Positions 53,701-62,914 of a DNA stretch of 64,000 nucleotides are shown here, piece by piece. The position numbers and the translations under genes were made by a program. The notes under the pieces are model-generated. The model was not told where the DNA came from. It saw only the letters and a program-made list of their open reading frames with translations, and did not search any database. The DNA is from Sphingomonas sp. NBWT7 (GTDB taxonomy: Bacteria > Pseudomonadota > Alphaproteobacteria > Sphingomonadales > Sphingomonadaceae). Every line of letters begins with the position of its first letter. Position 1 is the stretch's first letter. The stretch is taken from contig NZ_CP043640.1 of the NCBI RefSeq assembly GCF_014217605.1, forward strand, positions 62,001 through 126,000. Direction: 5' to 3'.

Positions 53701-56604
53701 ATGGCGATCTACCATTTCTCCGCCAAGGTTGTGAGCCGTGCGAACGGATCGAGCGCGGTTGCGAGCGCCGCCTATCGTTCCGCGTCCGAGCTGCACGATG
53801 ACCGGCTTGGGCGTAACCACGATTTCAGCAATAAGGCGGGCGTGATCCACTCCGAGGTGATGTTGCCGGAGGGTGCCCCGGAGCGTTTGAACGACCGCAC
53901 GACCTTGTGGAACGAGGTGGAGGCAGGCGAGAAGCGCAAGGACGCGCAGCTTGCCCGCGAGGTGGAGTTCTCGATTCCGTGCGAGATGAACGAGAAGCAG
54001 GGCGTCCATCTCGCCCGCGATTTTGTGAAGAAGCAGTTTGTGGATCGCGGGATGGTCGCGGACCTGAACGTGCATTGGGACAAGGCGAAGGACGGCACGC
54101 CGAAGCCGCACGCGCATGTGATGATGACGATGCGGGACGTGGGGCCGGAGGGGTTCGGCAAGAAGAACCGTGACTGGAATTCGACCGAGCTGTTGAAGGA
54201 TTGGCGCGAGGCGTGGAGCGCGCACGTCAACGAGCGCATGGCCGAGTTGGGCTTGGAAGGCCGGATCGACCATCGTTCCTATGAGGCGCAGGGGATCGGG
54301 CTGGAGCCGCAGCACAAGATCGGCCCGGCCGCATCGCGGCGACCGGAGCAGGGGCTTGAGGCGGAGCGGATCGAGGATCACACGCGCATCGCCCGCGAGA
54401 ACGGCGAGAAGATCATCGCCAACCCCAATGTCGCGCTGGACGCGATCACCCGGCAACAGGCGACGTTTACCGTCCGCGATCTTGCGACGTTCGCGTTCCG
54501 GCACAGCGACGGCAAGGAGCAGTTCGACCAGGTGATGGGGGCGGTGCGCGCCAGCCCCGAGCTGGTCACATTGGGGAAGGACGGTCGCGACCAGGAGCGG
54601 TTCACGTCGCGCGACATGATTGCGGTGGAGAACCGGCTTGAGCGCGCGGGCGACGAACTGGCGGACCGCGCCGGGCATGGGGTCGCCAATCGGCATCGTG
54701 ACGCGGCGATCGGCGCGGCCGAGGAGCGGGGCCTTGTCCTGTCAGGCGAACAGCGCGACGCCTTCGACCATGTGACCGGCGATGCGGGGCTGGCGTCCGT
54801 CGTCGGCTACGCCGGCAGCGGCAAGTCCGCGATGTTGGGCGTCGCGCGCGAAGCGTGGGAAGGGCAGGGCTACAAGGTGCGCGGCGCGGCGCTATCGGGC
54901 ATCGCGGCGGAAAACCTTGAAGGCGGGTCGGGCATCCAGTCCCGCACCATCGCCAGCCTTGAACACGCATGGGGGCAGGGGCGCGAGCAGCTAGGCCCCA
55001 GGGACGTGCTGGTGGTGGACGAGGCCGGCATGATCGGCTCGCGCCAGATGGAGCGGGTGCTGTCCCAGGCACGCGACGCCGGGGCTAAGGTCGTGATGGT
55101 GGGCGACCCTGAGCAGCTGCAGGCGATCGAGGCCGGCGCGGCGTTCCGCAGCGTCACCGAGCGTCACGGCGCGGCCGAGATCACCGAGATACGCCGGCAA
55201 CGCGAGGACTGGCAGCGCGACGCTACGCGCGCGCTGGCGACCGGGCGCACGGGCGAGGCGATCCATGCCTATGACGGCATGGGCATGGTTCACGCGGCCG
55301 ACACGCGCGAACAGGCGCGGGCCGAGCTGGTGGACGGTTGGGATCGTGCGCGCCAGGCCGAGCCGGACAAGACCCGCATCATCCTCACCCATACCAACGC
55401 CGAGGTGCAGAGCCTCAATGGCGAGGCGCGCGACCGGTTGCGCTCATCCGGCGACCTTGGCGACGACGTGACGGTGAAGGCCGAGCGCGGCGAGCGGCAG
55501 TTCGCGACCGGCGACCGCATCATGTTTCTGCGCAACGAGCGCGGCATGGGGGTCAAGAACGGTACGCTGGCGACGATCGAGCGGGTATCGCCTGAGGGCA
55601 TGGCGGTGCGCCTCGATGACGGGCGCGGCGTCGCGTTCGACCTGAAGGATTACGCCCATGTCGATCACGGCTATGCGGCGACGTTCCACAAATCGCAGGG
55701 CGTGACGGTCGATCGGGCGCACGTCCTCGCCACCCCCGGCATGGACCGGCACAGCGCCTATGTCGGCATGTCGCGGCATCGTGACGACGTGCAGCTCCAT
55801 TACGGCCTCGACGACTTCGCCGATCAACGCCAGATCGTCCGCGCCCTGTCGCGCGACCGGGGTAAGGACATGGCGGGCGATTACGCCAAGCCCGAGCAGG
55901 ACCAGGCGCGCGCGTTCGCCGATCGGCGCGAGATCCGGTTCCCGGAACTCGCGCGTCAGGTGGCGGCGAAGGTCCGCGACAAGGCGCGGGGCATGTTCGA
56001 CGGCTTCCGGCCGAAGCCTGCGGCCGAGAAGGCGACCTTGCCGGCGATCGACCGTCCCGCCACGCCCGACCAAGGCAAGGCGATCGAACGCTACGCGCGC
56101 GCCGCGGCCGATATAGAGCGGATGCGCGCGAAGGATTTGCCGGTGCTGCCCCACCAGGCCCAGGCGCTTGAGAAGGCCGGCGCGGCGCTGGACCGCACCC
56201 GCCCGGACGCGGCGCGCGACCTCGCTTCCGCGCTCGCGCGCGATCCCAGGCTGACCGAGCAGGCCGCCCAGGGCAACACCGCCGGGGCGGCGCGGGCGAT
56301 GGCCGAGGAAGCGAGGGTGCGCGCCAACCCTGAGCTTCGCGCCGGCAGGTTCGTGGAGAGCTGGCGCGCGATGGGCGAGCAGCGGACGCGATTGGAGAAG
56401 GCCGGCGATCGCGAAGGGGCGGAGCGGCTGCGCGGTCGTATGGAGAAGCTGGCGGGCGGGTTGCACCGCGATCCCCAGCTCGAATCCGCGCTGGCGAAGC
56501 GCGCGCCCGAGCTGGAGCTGAAAATGGAGCGGGGCCGGTCGATCGGGCAGGAACTGACGCAGCAGATCGGCGGGCGCGACCGCGACCGCGGCATGAGCTT
56601 GTAG
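53701..56604 (+). CDS. traA: TraA relaxase-helicase, backbone B
   Basis: A 967-residue conjugative relaxase. Residues 1-220 are the MobA/MobL nuclease (AIYHFSAKVVSRANGSSAVA, PKPHAHVMMTMRDVGPEGFG with the His triad). Residues 330-700 form a RecD/TraI-like helicase: ASVVGYAGSGKSAMLGVARE (Walker A), DVLVVDEAGMIGSRQMERVL (Walker B), HGYAATFHKSQGVTVDRAHV near the end. A long helical C-terminus follows (AAADIERMRAKDLPVLPHQA). Start at 53701 with GGAG upstream. It nicks oriT and unwinds the strand for transfer. Complete, and could serve both oriT copies. Confidence 0.93.
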   Translation: MAIYHFSAKVVSRANGSSAVASAAYRSASELHDDRLGRNHDFSNKAGVIHSEVMLPEGAPERLNDRTTLWNEVEAGEKRKDAQLAREVEFSIPCEMNEKQGVHLARDFVKKQFVDRGMVADLNVHWDKAKDGTPKPHAHVMMTMRDVGPEGFGKKNRDWNSTELLKDWREAWSAHVNERMAELGLEGRIDHRSYEAQGIGLEPQHKIGPAASRRPEQGLEAERIEDHTRIARENGEKIIANPNVALDAITRQQATFTVRDLATFAFRHSDGKEQFDQVMGAVRASPELVTLGKDGRDQERFTSRDMIAVENRLERAGDELADRAGHGVANRHRDAAIGAAEERGLVLSGEQRDAFDHVTGDAGLASVVGYAGSGKSAMLGVAREAWEGQGYKVRGAALSGIAAENLEGGSGIQSRTIASLEHAWGQGREQLGPRDVLVVDEAGMIGSRQMERVLSQARDAGAKVVMVGDPEQLQAIEAGAAFRSVTERHGAAEITEIRRQREDWQRDATRALATGRTGEAIHAYDGMGMVHAADTREQARAELVDGWDRARQAEPDKTRIILTHTNAEVQSLNGEARDRLRSSGDLGDDVTVKAERGERQFATGDRIMFLRNERGMGVKNGTLATIERVSPEGMAVRLDDGRGVAFDLKDYAHVDHGYAATFHKSQGVTVDRAHVLATPGMDRHSAYVGMSRHRDDVQLHYGLDDFADQRQIVRALSRDRGKDMAGDYAKPEQDQARAFADRREIRFPELARQVAAKVRDKARGMFDGFRPKPAAEKATLPAIDRPATPDQGKAIERYARAAADIERMRAKDLPVLPHQAQALEKAGAALDRTRPDAARDLASALARDPRLTEQAAQGNTAGAARAMAEEARVRANPELRAGRFVESWRAMGEQRTRLEKAGDREGAERLRGRMEKLAGGLHRDPQLESALAKRAPELELKMERGRSIGQELTQQIGGRDRDRGMSL

Positions 56605-56607
56605 AAT

Positions 56608-57312
56608 ATGATGGACGACGAGCAGGACGGAGAAACCGCGGCCGAGGCGTTCGCGCGGGTGGAGGGCGAGCTGGCGCTGTTGCGGCGCGCGGTGGAGCGG
56701 CTGGCGACCGAGCGCGCCGAGCCCGAGCAGCCCGACTATAGCGAGACGTTGGGGCGGATTGCGAAGGCGATCAACAAGCTTGCCGAGCGCATGGACGTGC
56801 TCGCCGAGAGGCCGGGCGTCAGCATCACGCCGGACGGAATCGCCCGCCAGATCGCGGCAGCGGGGGTGACGGTCAGGGCGGAGGACGCGAGGACGATCGC
56901 CACGGCGCGGAGCAGCCTGGACGAGGCGGCGCGTCGTTTAAACGGCCTGGTTGCGACGGCGACGACAGCGCGGGAGCAGAAGCGCCGGCTCGCGTGGACG
57001 GCGATCGGCGGGGTGGTGATCGGCATGATCCTATGGGCGGCGTTCGCCGGTGCGGTCGCGCGCGCCGCTCCCGAAGGCTGGCTATGGCCCGAGCGCATGG
57101 CGGCGCGGACCTTGCGGCTCGACACCTGGGAGGCGAGCCGGCGACTGGCGGCCGTGAGCAAGCCCGAGCAGTGGAACGCGATGATCCGGGGCGGGCTGTT
57201 GATGCAGGAAAACCGCGCCGCGATCGAGCGGTGCGGGCGCGACGCGGCCCAGACGGGTGAGCCGGTGCGATGCACAGTCAGGATCGGGCCGGTGGAGCGG
57301 AGTAGGAAATGA
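56608..57312 (+). CDS. DUF6118 family membrane-associated plasmid protein
   Basis: A 234-residue protein just after traA. An N-terminal coiled coil (EAFARVEGELALLRRAVERL, then LGRIAKAINKLAERMDVLAE) precedes a central helix-rich part, one transmembrane segment (LAWTAIGGVVIGMILWAAFA) and a C-terminal domain with WPERMAARTLRLDTWEASRR and two cysteines in RCGRDAAQTGEPVRCTV. It matches my recollection of DUF6118, a companion of TraA on alphaproteobacterial plasmids, of unknown function. Confidence 0.75.
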   Translation: MMDDEQDGETAAEAFARVEGELALLRRAVERLATERAEPEQPDYSETLGRIAKAINKLAERMDVLAERPGVSITPDGIARQIAAAGVTVRAEDARTIATARSSLDEAARRLNGLVATATTAREQKRRLAWTAIGGVVIGMILWAAFAGAVARAAPEGWLWPERMAARTLRLDTWEASRRLAAVSKPEQWNAMIRGGLLMQENRAAIERCGRDAAQTGEPVRCTVRIGPVERSRK

Positions 57313-57344
57313 GCAGCGACCCGGAGTTAGACCGCTGCCCGCAC

Positions 57345-57728
57345 CTATTCCGCCAAGCGCTCGATGATAGGACAATCTGGCCGATCATCCCCGTGGCAGG
57401 CTTCGGCGAGCGCAGTAAGGGAGCGGCGCATGGCGTCCAGCGCGCGCGCCTTGCGACCCAGCTCGGCCGCGCGCGCTTCCGCCAGTGCCTTCACTTCAGC
57501 GCTTGCCCGACCGCGATCCGACCACAGGGCGAGCAGCGTGCGGATTTCCTCGATCGGAAACCCCAAGTCACGCGCATTGGCGATGAAGCGCAGCCGGTGA
57601 ACATCGGCGTCGCTATAGTCCCGGTAGCTGCCGCGCCGGGGCGGCGCGGGAACGAGCCCGATCTTTTCATAGTGGCGGATCATGCGCTGGGAGACGCCGC
57701 TGGCGTCGGATGCCGCCCCGATGTTCAC
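57345..57728 (-). CDS. cueR: CueR-type MerR-family copper regulator
   Basis: A 127-residue regulator. The winged helix is [40 protein letters not shown]; the dimerisation coiled coil is [20 protein letters not shown]; and the metal loop is [12 protein letters not shown], with two cysteines spaced C-x7-C as in CueR, the monovalent-copper type. It follows copA with a GTGA overlap, so it is made from the same transcript and autoregulates through the copA promoter. It bends DNA at promoters with a 19-base spacer, as found upstream of copA. Confidence 0.88.
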   Translation of the reverse strand: MNIGAASDASGVSQRMIRHYEKIGLVPAPPRRGSYRDYSDADVHRLRFIANARDLGFPIEEIRTLLALWSDRGRASAEVKALAEARAAELGRKARALDAMRRSLTALAEACHGDDRPDCPIIERLAE

Positions 57729-60139
57729 AGCTTCACCGCATTGAGCCGCAGCGCGTTGAGGACGACGGTGAACGACGACAGCGCCATCGCCGCGCCAGCG
57801 ATCATCGGCGACAGCAGCAGGCCGGCGACGGGATAGAGCACGCCGGCAGCGATCGGCACACCGATGCCGTTGAACAGGAACGAGAAGAACAGGTTTTGCC
57901 GGATATTCCGCATCGTGGCGTGCGCGAGCTTGCGGGCGCGCACGATCGCCGAGAGATCGCCGCGCGTGAGTGTCATGCCGGCGCTTTCGATCGCCACGTC
58001 CGTTCCCGTGCCCATCGCCAGGCCCACGTCCGCAGCCGCCAGCGCCGGCGCATCGTTGATGCCGTCGCCGGCCATCGCCACCCGTGCGCCGCCAGCTTTC
58101 AGCTCGGCAACGATCCGGGCCTTGTCTTCCGGCCGCAGATCGGCGCGGACTTCATCGAGTCCGCCCACCGCGCGGGCGACGGCATCGGCCGTGGTGCGAT
58201 TATCCCCCGTCAGCATCACGACCCGCAGCCCTTCCTTGCGGAGCGCAGCGATCGCTTCCCGGGCATTGGCGCGCACCGGATCGGCGACCGCGACCATGCC
58301 GGCGAGCGTCCCGTCAACCGCGACCAGCATGACGCCCGCGCCTTCGCGACGGCGACGATCGGCGGCTTCATCGAGCGGGGCGGGGTCAGCTCCGATCCGG
58401 CGCATCTGCGCGGCGTTACCGATTACGACCTGGCGGCCGTCCACCTTGGCGCTGACCCCAAGGCCAGTTTGCGAGGCAAAGTCCGCGACCGCGCCAAGCT
58501 GCAATCCGCGTTCCTTGGCGGCGGTGACGATGGCATGGGCGAGCGGGTGTTCGGATTGGGCCTCGACCGCAGCGGCGAGCGCCAGCAGCTCGCCTTCGCC
58601 GACCGCGCCCGACGCCTCGATCGCGACCAGCTTGGGCTTCCCTTCCGTCAACGTGCCGGTCTTGTCGATCACGAGCGTATCGATCTTCTCCAGCCCCTGG
58701 AGGGCTTCCGCGTTCTTCACCAGCACGCCGGCACGCGCGCCGCGTCCCGTGCCGACCATGATCGACATGGGCGTGGCGAGCCCCAAGGCACAGGGGCAGG
58801 CGATGACGAGAACGGCGATGGCGTTGAGCAGGGCATGGCCCATGCGCGGTTCAGGGCCGACCAGCGACCACACCACGAACGTCGCGATCGAGATCAGCAC
58901 GACCAGCGGCACGAACCAGCCCGACACCCGATCGGCGACCGCCTGGATCGGCGCACGGCTGCGCTGCGCTTCCGCGACCATGCGGACGATGCGGGCGAGC
59001 ATCGTATCGGAGCCGACTGCGCGCGCTTCCATGACCAGGCTGCCCGTCGTGTTGACGGTGCCCCCGGTGACAGCCGCATCGACTTCCTTGAGGACCGGCG
59101 CGGGCTCCCCGGTGAGCATGGATTCATCGACGGAGGACCGGCCCTCGATCACCACACCATCGACAGGGATCGCTTCGCCGGGGCGGACCCGCAGCCGATC
59201 GCCGGCGGCCACGTCGGCAAGGCCGACTTCTTCCTCAGAGCCGTCCGCTCGCAACCGGCGCGCCGTCTTGGGGGCCAGGTCCATGAGCGCGCGGATCGCG
59301 CGCCCCGTTGCCGCCCGGGCGCGCAGTTCGAGCACTTGCCCGAGCAGCACCAGCGTCACCACGACGCCGGCGGCCTCATAATAGACCGGGACCATCCCGC
59401 CATGCGTGCGGAAGGTGGCAGGGAAGATGCCGGGCGCGAGCGTCGCGACCAGGCTGTAGAGGAACGCCGCGCCGACCCCGATCGCGATCAGGGTGAACAT
59501 GTTGAGGTGGCGGGTGCGGAGCGACTGCCATCCTCGCACGAAGAACGGCGCACCCGCCCACAGCACGATCGGCGCGGTGAGCGCGAGTTGGACCCAGGGG
59601 GAGGCGGCCGGGCTGACCACATGAAGCCCGAGCATTTCGGCGACCATCGAGACGATGAGCAACGGGACCGAGAGCGCGCCCGCGACCCATAGCCGCCGGG
59701 TGAAATCGATCAGTTCGGGGTTGGGCGCATCATCAAGCGACGGTTCTTCCGGTTCGAGCGCCATGCCGCAGATCGGGCAGGTCCCCGGCCCTTCCTGCCG
59801 GATTTCCGGGTGCATCGGGCATGTCCACATCGCTCCTGGCGTCGCCATTGGCGCGGGACGCGGCTTGGCGCTCACATAGGCGTCGGGATCGGCGACGAAC
59901 TTGGTCCGGCACCGCGCGCTGCAAAAGTGATAGGCATGGCCGGCGTGCTCGGCATGATGCGTCGTCTTTTCCGGATCGACCGTCATCCCGCATACCGGGT
60001 CGATGACCGTCACCGCGGCATCTCCCGCGCGTCCACCCGAGCAGCATCCGCCCGCTTTGGCGTGACGGTGTTCATGCTCGACAGGAGCCGCGGCGGCCAA
60101 GCCGTCCCCGGCACGAGCATGAGAATGAGGGTCGTTCAT
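57725..60139 (-). CDS. copA: Copper-exporting P1B-type ATPase with YHS and metal-binding N-terminus
   Basis: An 804-residue copper pump. The N-terminus has a His/Cys-rich part ([16 protein letters not shown]), a YHS domain ([32 protein letters not shown]) and a heavy-metal-binding module ([30 protein letters not shown]). The P-type core shows the phosphatase TGEPAPV, the CPC site [20 protein letters not shown], the phosphorylation site [16 protein letters not shown] and the hinge [13 protein letters not shown] chose MNDPHSHA as start (60139) over a frame nine codons longer. Together with CueR it gives copper resistance. Confidence 0.93.
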   Translation of the reverse strand: MNDPHSHARAGDGLAAAAPVEHEHRHAKAGGCCSGGRAGDAAVTVIDPVCGMTVDPEKTTHHAEHAGHAYHFCSARCRTKFVADPDAYVSAKPRPAPMATPGAMWTCPMHPEIRQEGPGTCPICGMALEPEEPSLDDAPNPELIDFTRRLWVAGALSVPLLIVSMVAEMLGLHVVSPAASPWVQLALTAPIVLWAGAPFFVRGWQSLRTRHLNMFTLIAIGVGAAFLYSLVATLAPGIFPATFRTHGGMVPVYYEAAGVVVTLVLLGQVLELRARAATGRAIRALMDLAPKTARRLRADGSEEEVGLADVAAGDRLRVRPGEAIPVDGVVIEGRSSVDESMLTGEPAPVLKEVDAAVTGGTVNTTGSLVMEARAVGSDTMLARIVRMVAEAQRSRAPIQAVADRVSGWFVPLVVLISIATFVVWSLVGPEPRMGHALLNAIAVLVIACPCALGLATPMSIMVGTGRGARAGVLVKNAEALQGLEKIDTLVIDKTGTLTEGKPKLVAIEASGAVGEGELLALAAAVEAQSEHPLAHAIVTAAKERGLQLGAVADFASQTGLGVSAKVDGRQVVIGNAAQMRRIGADPAPLDEAADRRRREGAGVMLVAVDGTLAGMVAVADPVRANAREAIAALRKEGLRVVMLTGDNRTTADAVARAVGGLDEVRADLRPEDKARIVAELKAGGARVAMAGDGINDAPALAAADVGLAMGTGTDVAIESAGMTLTRGDLSAIVRARKLAHATMRNIRQNLFFSFLFNGIGVPIAAGVLYPVAGLLLSPMIAGAAMALSSFTVVLNALRLNAVKL

Positions 60140-60163
60140 GGCGCAACTCCTTCGACCCGAGAG

Positions 60164-60194
60164 CATGTAGGGTCTGACACCATGTCAGGGTCAA
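60164..60194 (-). promoter_or_regulatory. CueR-controlled copA promoter
   Basis: On the minus strand TTGACC (-35) and TACATG (-10) are separated by exactly 19 bases, CTGACATGGTGTCAGACCC. The spacer contains the perfect dyad CTGACA-TGG-TGTCAG. A 19-base spacer with a dyad in its centre is the hallmark of MerR-family promoters. The copA start is about 25 bases downstream of the -10. Confidence 0.8.
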
Positions 60195-60360
60195 GGTTTA
60201 CCCGATCGTCTGCTGAGCCTGCCGCGCTGTAGTCTCTTTCCCAGAGGGTCGCGATGGCAGGAGGTCAAAACCGGTCGGATAAGACGTGGGAGGTAACCCC
60301 CGCCTTTCTGCGGCTTTGAGCGGTGCATAACCCCGCTCATAATAAACTCAGCGTCGGGTA

Positions 60361-60795
60361 TTAATCGCGTTGAATCTCCGCGACACGCCGCGTAGCGGCC
60401 AGTTCGAGGATGCGGCCGATGACGGTATCGTAGAGCTTGGGCGGGATGAAGCCGTAGGCGAAGCGATCCTTGCTCCCAGGTACGGGCCGAATATCATAAC
60501 CGGGCCAGGCGAACTGGTTCACTTCATCCAGCACTATCCAGGAGCGATCGTCATCGAGGCCGAGCGCCTGCTTGACGCGGGGTGGTAGCTCAATCGCCTC
60601 CCCGTCCTTCGCTGGCGGGGTGTGCGTGATCGGTGCGACCGTCACGCGCGGGGCACCACCCTTGGGGCTTTGCACCGCCAGCACGATGACGCTGGGGCGG
60701 ACCTTACGGCCTTCCTCCTGTCCTTTGCGATGCTCGTGCCGCCATAGATAGGCATAGGGAATGACCAGGCCCGGTTCCGGGGTGGGAAGCGACAA
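60361..60795 (-). CDS. PemK/MazF-like plasmid maintenance toxin
   Basis: A 144-residue protein: LVIPYAYLWRHEHRKGQEEG, RKVRPSVIVLAVQS, VTVAPITHTPPAKDGEAIEL and WPGYDIRPVPGSKDRFAYGF. The arrangement (hydrophobic strand, RP, T-H) resembles PemK/MazF ribonucleases found on sphingomonad plasmids with Phd-type antitoxins. It lies four bases after the antitoxin on the same strand. RNA cleavage is expected but untested. Confidence 0.7.
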   Translation of the reverse strand: MSLPTPEPGLVIPYAYLWRHEHRKGQEEGRKVRPSVIVLAVQSPKGGAPRVTVAPITHTPPAKDGEAIELPPRVKQALGLDDDRSWIVLDEVNQFAWPGYDIRPVPGSKDRFAYGFIPPKLYDTVIGRILELAATRRVAEIQRD

Positions 60796-60798
60796 GGC

Positions 60799-61062
60799 TC
60801 AATCCATCAGCGCATTGAGATGGTCGTGGCGAGGATCCATCCGTGATGCCGCCAGTGCCTTCAACGTCGCGCCGTCCAGCTCCTCGACCGCCAGGGCGGT
60901 AGGGGCCATCGCCTTGAGGCGCTGGTATTCGTCATAGTCGCGAGCGGACACGAAGTAGCCGGTAACTCGATTGTGCGTCACCACGGCGACCGGCTCGCGT
61001 TGAGCCTCTTCGCGATACCGTCCAAAATTGCGGGCGAACTCTGTCGCAGCCACCTGTGTCAT
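60799..61062 (-). CDS. Phd/YefM-family antitoxin
   Basis: An 87-residue protein starting TQVAATEFARNFGRYREEAQ, followed by EPVAVVTHNRVTGYFVSARD and YDEYQRL, the Phd/YefM DNA-binding fold. The C-terminal half, ELDGATLKALAASRMDPRHD, wraps the toxin. The start at MTQVAAT replaces a longer frame that would place extra residues before the family start. A palindrome (61096-61109) upstream is a likely operator. Confidence 0.82.
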   Translation of the reverse strand: MTQVAATEFARNFGRYREEAQREPVAVVTHNRVTGYFVSARDYDEYQRLKAMAPTALAVEELDGATLKALAASRMDPRHDHLNALMD

Positions 61063-61095
61063 CGTGCCCTCCTTGGCGTCGGAGACGGCATACAC

Positions 61096-61109
61096 AAAAC
61101 GCGCGTTTT
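61096..61109. promoter_or_regulatory. Operator palindrome of the PemK/Phd-like pair
   Basis: AAAACGCGCGTTTT is a perfect 14-base palindrome 34 bases before the antitoxin start. Phd-type antitoxins bind such sites. Confidence 0.55.
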
Positions 61110-61183
61110 TCGCAAGCCGGCTATTCAGGCTAATGATCTGCCTCTAGAATGCTATCGAACGGCACAAGCATCCGGGGGGACTC

Positions 61184-61879
61184 ATGAGATTCGGCTTTGT
61201 ATTTACTGTGGCAGCACTTGTTTGCGCCGCGCCAGCCTGGGCGGGCACCAAGCTGTGGGGCGACTTTGAAGCAGGTATGACGCCGCAGCAGGTTGTCGAT
61301 GTGGCAGTGAAAATCCCAGGTGTGAATGGTGCGAAGATCAAGCAAAAAAAGGACCGCGTTGAGGTCGATGTTAGCCACGGCATGTATTCTAAGTTTGAAG
61401 TGGCCGGGAAAAAGAGTCGTTTGAACTTCTCTTTCCGCAATGGCGTATTGTTCGCTGTTGAGATTTCGCCGGAGCCTTATGAGTTTGGAACGCCGGGATG
61501 CATCCAAGGCGGCGTTCAGGCCTTCCGCTATTATGACGCACTGCTGAATACCAAATACGATCAAAACTATAATCCAACTCCTGATGTGGACGATAGCCAG
61601 GTCAATCTGATGATTGCGCGTGCCAATCTCGCGACGCTGAGCAAAGAGCGATACACGGTGCCAGTGGACAGCATGGCCGCAGGCTACACCGATGGAAAGG
61701 TGCAGATCATAAACCGAGTTCGCTTCGCTTATCTGACAGTCGGGCTATGCGGTCGTCAGGGTAACTTACGCGGTTCTACCTCCCTCAGCTATATGGACAA
61801 GGCTGAGTTTGAGGCGGCGGCAAAGATGAACCAGAATAGTCGCGATCAAGCTGTGACCAATCTTGGTAAGGACCTGTAA
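61184..61879 (+). CDS. Exported protein of unknown function
   Basis: A 231-residue protein with a Sec signal peptide (RFGFVFTVAALVCAAPAWAG, cleaved after WAG or AWA). The mature part has FEAGMTPQQVVDVAVKIPGV, VEVDVSHGMYSKFEVAGKKS, a cysteine pair and FAYLTVGLCGRQGNLRGSTS. The N-terminal segment recalls small outer-membrane-assembly-lipoprotein-like folds (GMT-x-x-V), but this is weak. Nothing in the neighbourhood indicates a role. AT-richer than the backbone, so probably acquired separately. Confidence 0.65.
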   Translation: MRFGFVFTVAALVCAAPAWAGTKLWGDFEAGMTPQQVVDVAVKIPGVNGAKIKQKKDRVEVDVSHGMYSKFEVAGKKSRLNFSFRNGVLFAVEISPEPYEFGTPGCIQGGVQAFRYYDALLNTKYDQNYNPTPDVDDSQVNLMIARANLATLSKERYTVPVDSMAAGYTDGKVQIINRVRFAYLTVGLCGRQGNLRGSTSLSYMDKAEFEAAAKMNQNSRDQAVTNLGKDL

Positions 61880-62034
61880 TTCCTTCAACGAGACCGCAGC
61901 GAGATGGAGCTTTAAGGAATCTGTGCGACAATGAAAAGTCGGTAGCTAGAATATTCGATACGAAAAGTTTGACCAAACCGGGCGGTCAAATCTATCGTAC
62001 AATAAGCTCGCTACCGAACTATATTACTATAGAC

Positions 62035-62914
62035 GGCTCTGTTGCAAAAATCGTGAAGCTTGAACATGCTTGGCGGAGATTGGACGGACGGAACGATGAC
62101 GGATTTCAAGTGGCGCCATTTCCAGGGTGATGTGATCCTGTGGGCGGTGCGCTGGTATTGTCGCTATCCGATCAGCTATCGCGACCTTGAGGAAATGCTG
62201 GCGGAACGCGGCATTTCGGTCGACCATACGACGATCTATCGCTGGGTCCAGTGCTACGCCCCGGAGATGGAGAAGCGGCTGCGCTGGTTCTGGCGGCGTG
62301 GCTTTGATCCGAGCTGGCGCCTGGATGAAACCTACGTCAAGGTGCGGGGCAAGTGGACCTACCTGTACCGGGCAGTCGACAAGCGGGGCGACACGATCGA
62401 TTTCTACCTGTCGCCGACCCGCAGCGCCAAGGCAGCGAAGCGGTTCCTGGGCAAGGCCCTGCGAGGCCTGAAGCACTGGGAAAAGCCTGCCACGCTCAAT
62501 ACCGACAAAGCGCCGAGCTATGGTGCAGCGATCACCGAATTGAAGCGCGAAGGAAAGCTGGACCGGGAGACGGCCCACCGGCAGGTGAAGTATCTCAATA
62601 ACGTGATCGAGGCCGATCACGGAAAGCTCAAGATACTGATCAAGCCGGTGCGCGGTTTCAAATCGATCCCCACGGCCTATGCCACGATCAAGGGATTCGA
62701 AGTCATGCGAGCCCTGCGCAAAGGACAGGCTCGCCCCTGGTGCCTGCAGCCCGGCATCAGGGGCGAGGTGCGCCTTGTGGAGAGAGCTTTTGGCATTGGG
62801 CCCTCGGCGCTGACGGAGGCCATGGGCATGCTCAACCACCATTTCGCAGCAGCCGCCTGATCGGCGCAGAGCGACAGCCTACCTCTGACTGCCGCCAATC
62901 TTTGCAACAGAGCC
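62035..62914 (+). mobile_element. IS6100 (IS6 family)
   Basis: GGCTCTGTTGCAAA at 62035 and TTTGCAACAGAGCC at 62901-62914 are the 14-base inverted repeats of IS6100, and the length is 880 bases, that of IS6100. The 8 bases on the left (CTATAGAC) and right (GCCTAGCC) do not match, so this copy is not from a single simple insertion, or flanking DNA was deleted by intramolecular transposition. Confidence 0.95.
62096..62860 (+). CDS. tnpA: IS6100 transposase
   Basis: A 254-residue IS6-family transposase starting TDFKWRHFQGDVILWAVRWY. The DDE residues are in WRLDETYVKVRGKWTYLYRA (Asp), ATLNTDKAPSYGAAI (Asp) and VKYLNNVIEADHGKLKILIK (Glu). The sequence agrees with my memory of the IS6100 protein. 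An open frame extends 12 codons upstream across the terminal repeat and is not used. Intact, so able to form cointegrates with other IS6100 copies. Confidence 0.95.
   Translation: MTDFKWRHFQGDVILWAVRWYCRYPISYRDLEEMLAERGISVDHTTIYRWVQCYAPEMEKRLRWFWRRGFDPSWRLDETYVKVRGKWTYLYRAVDKRGDTIDFYLSPTRSAKAAKRFLGKALRGLKHWEKPATLNTDKAPSYGAAITELKREGKLDRETAHRQVKYLNNVIEADHGKLKILIKPVRGFKSIPTAYATIKGFEVMRALRKGQARPWCLQPGIRGEVRLVERAFGIGPSALTEAMGMLNHHFAAAA

Noticed and set aside
57710..59692. A 660-codon plus-strand frame opposite copA.
   Set aside because: The translation is low-complexity Arg/His/Asp-rich text typical of antisense frames; the CopA motifs are on the other strand.
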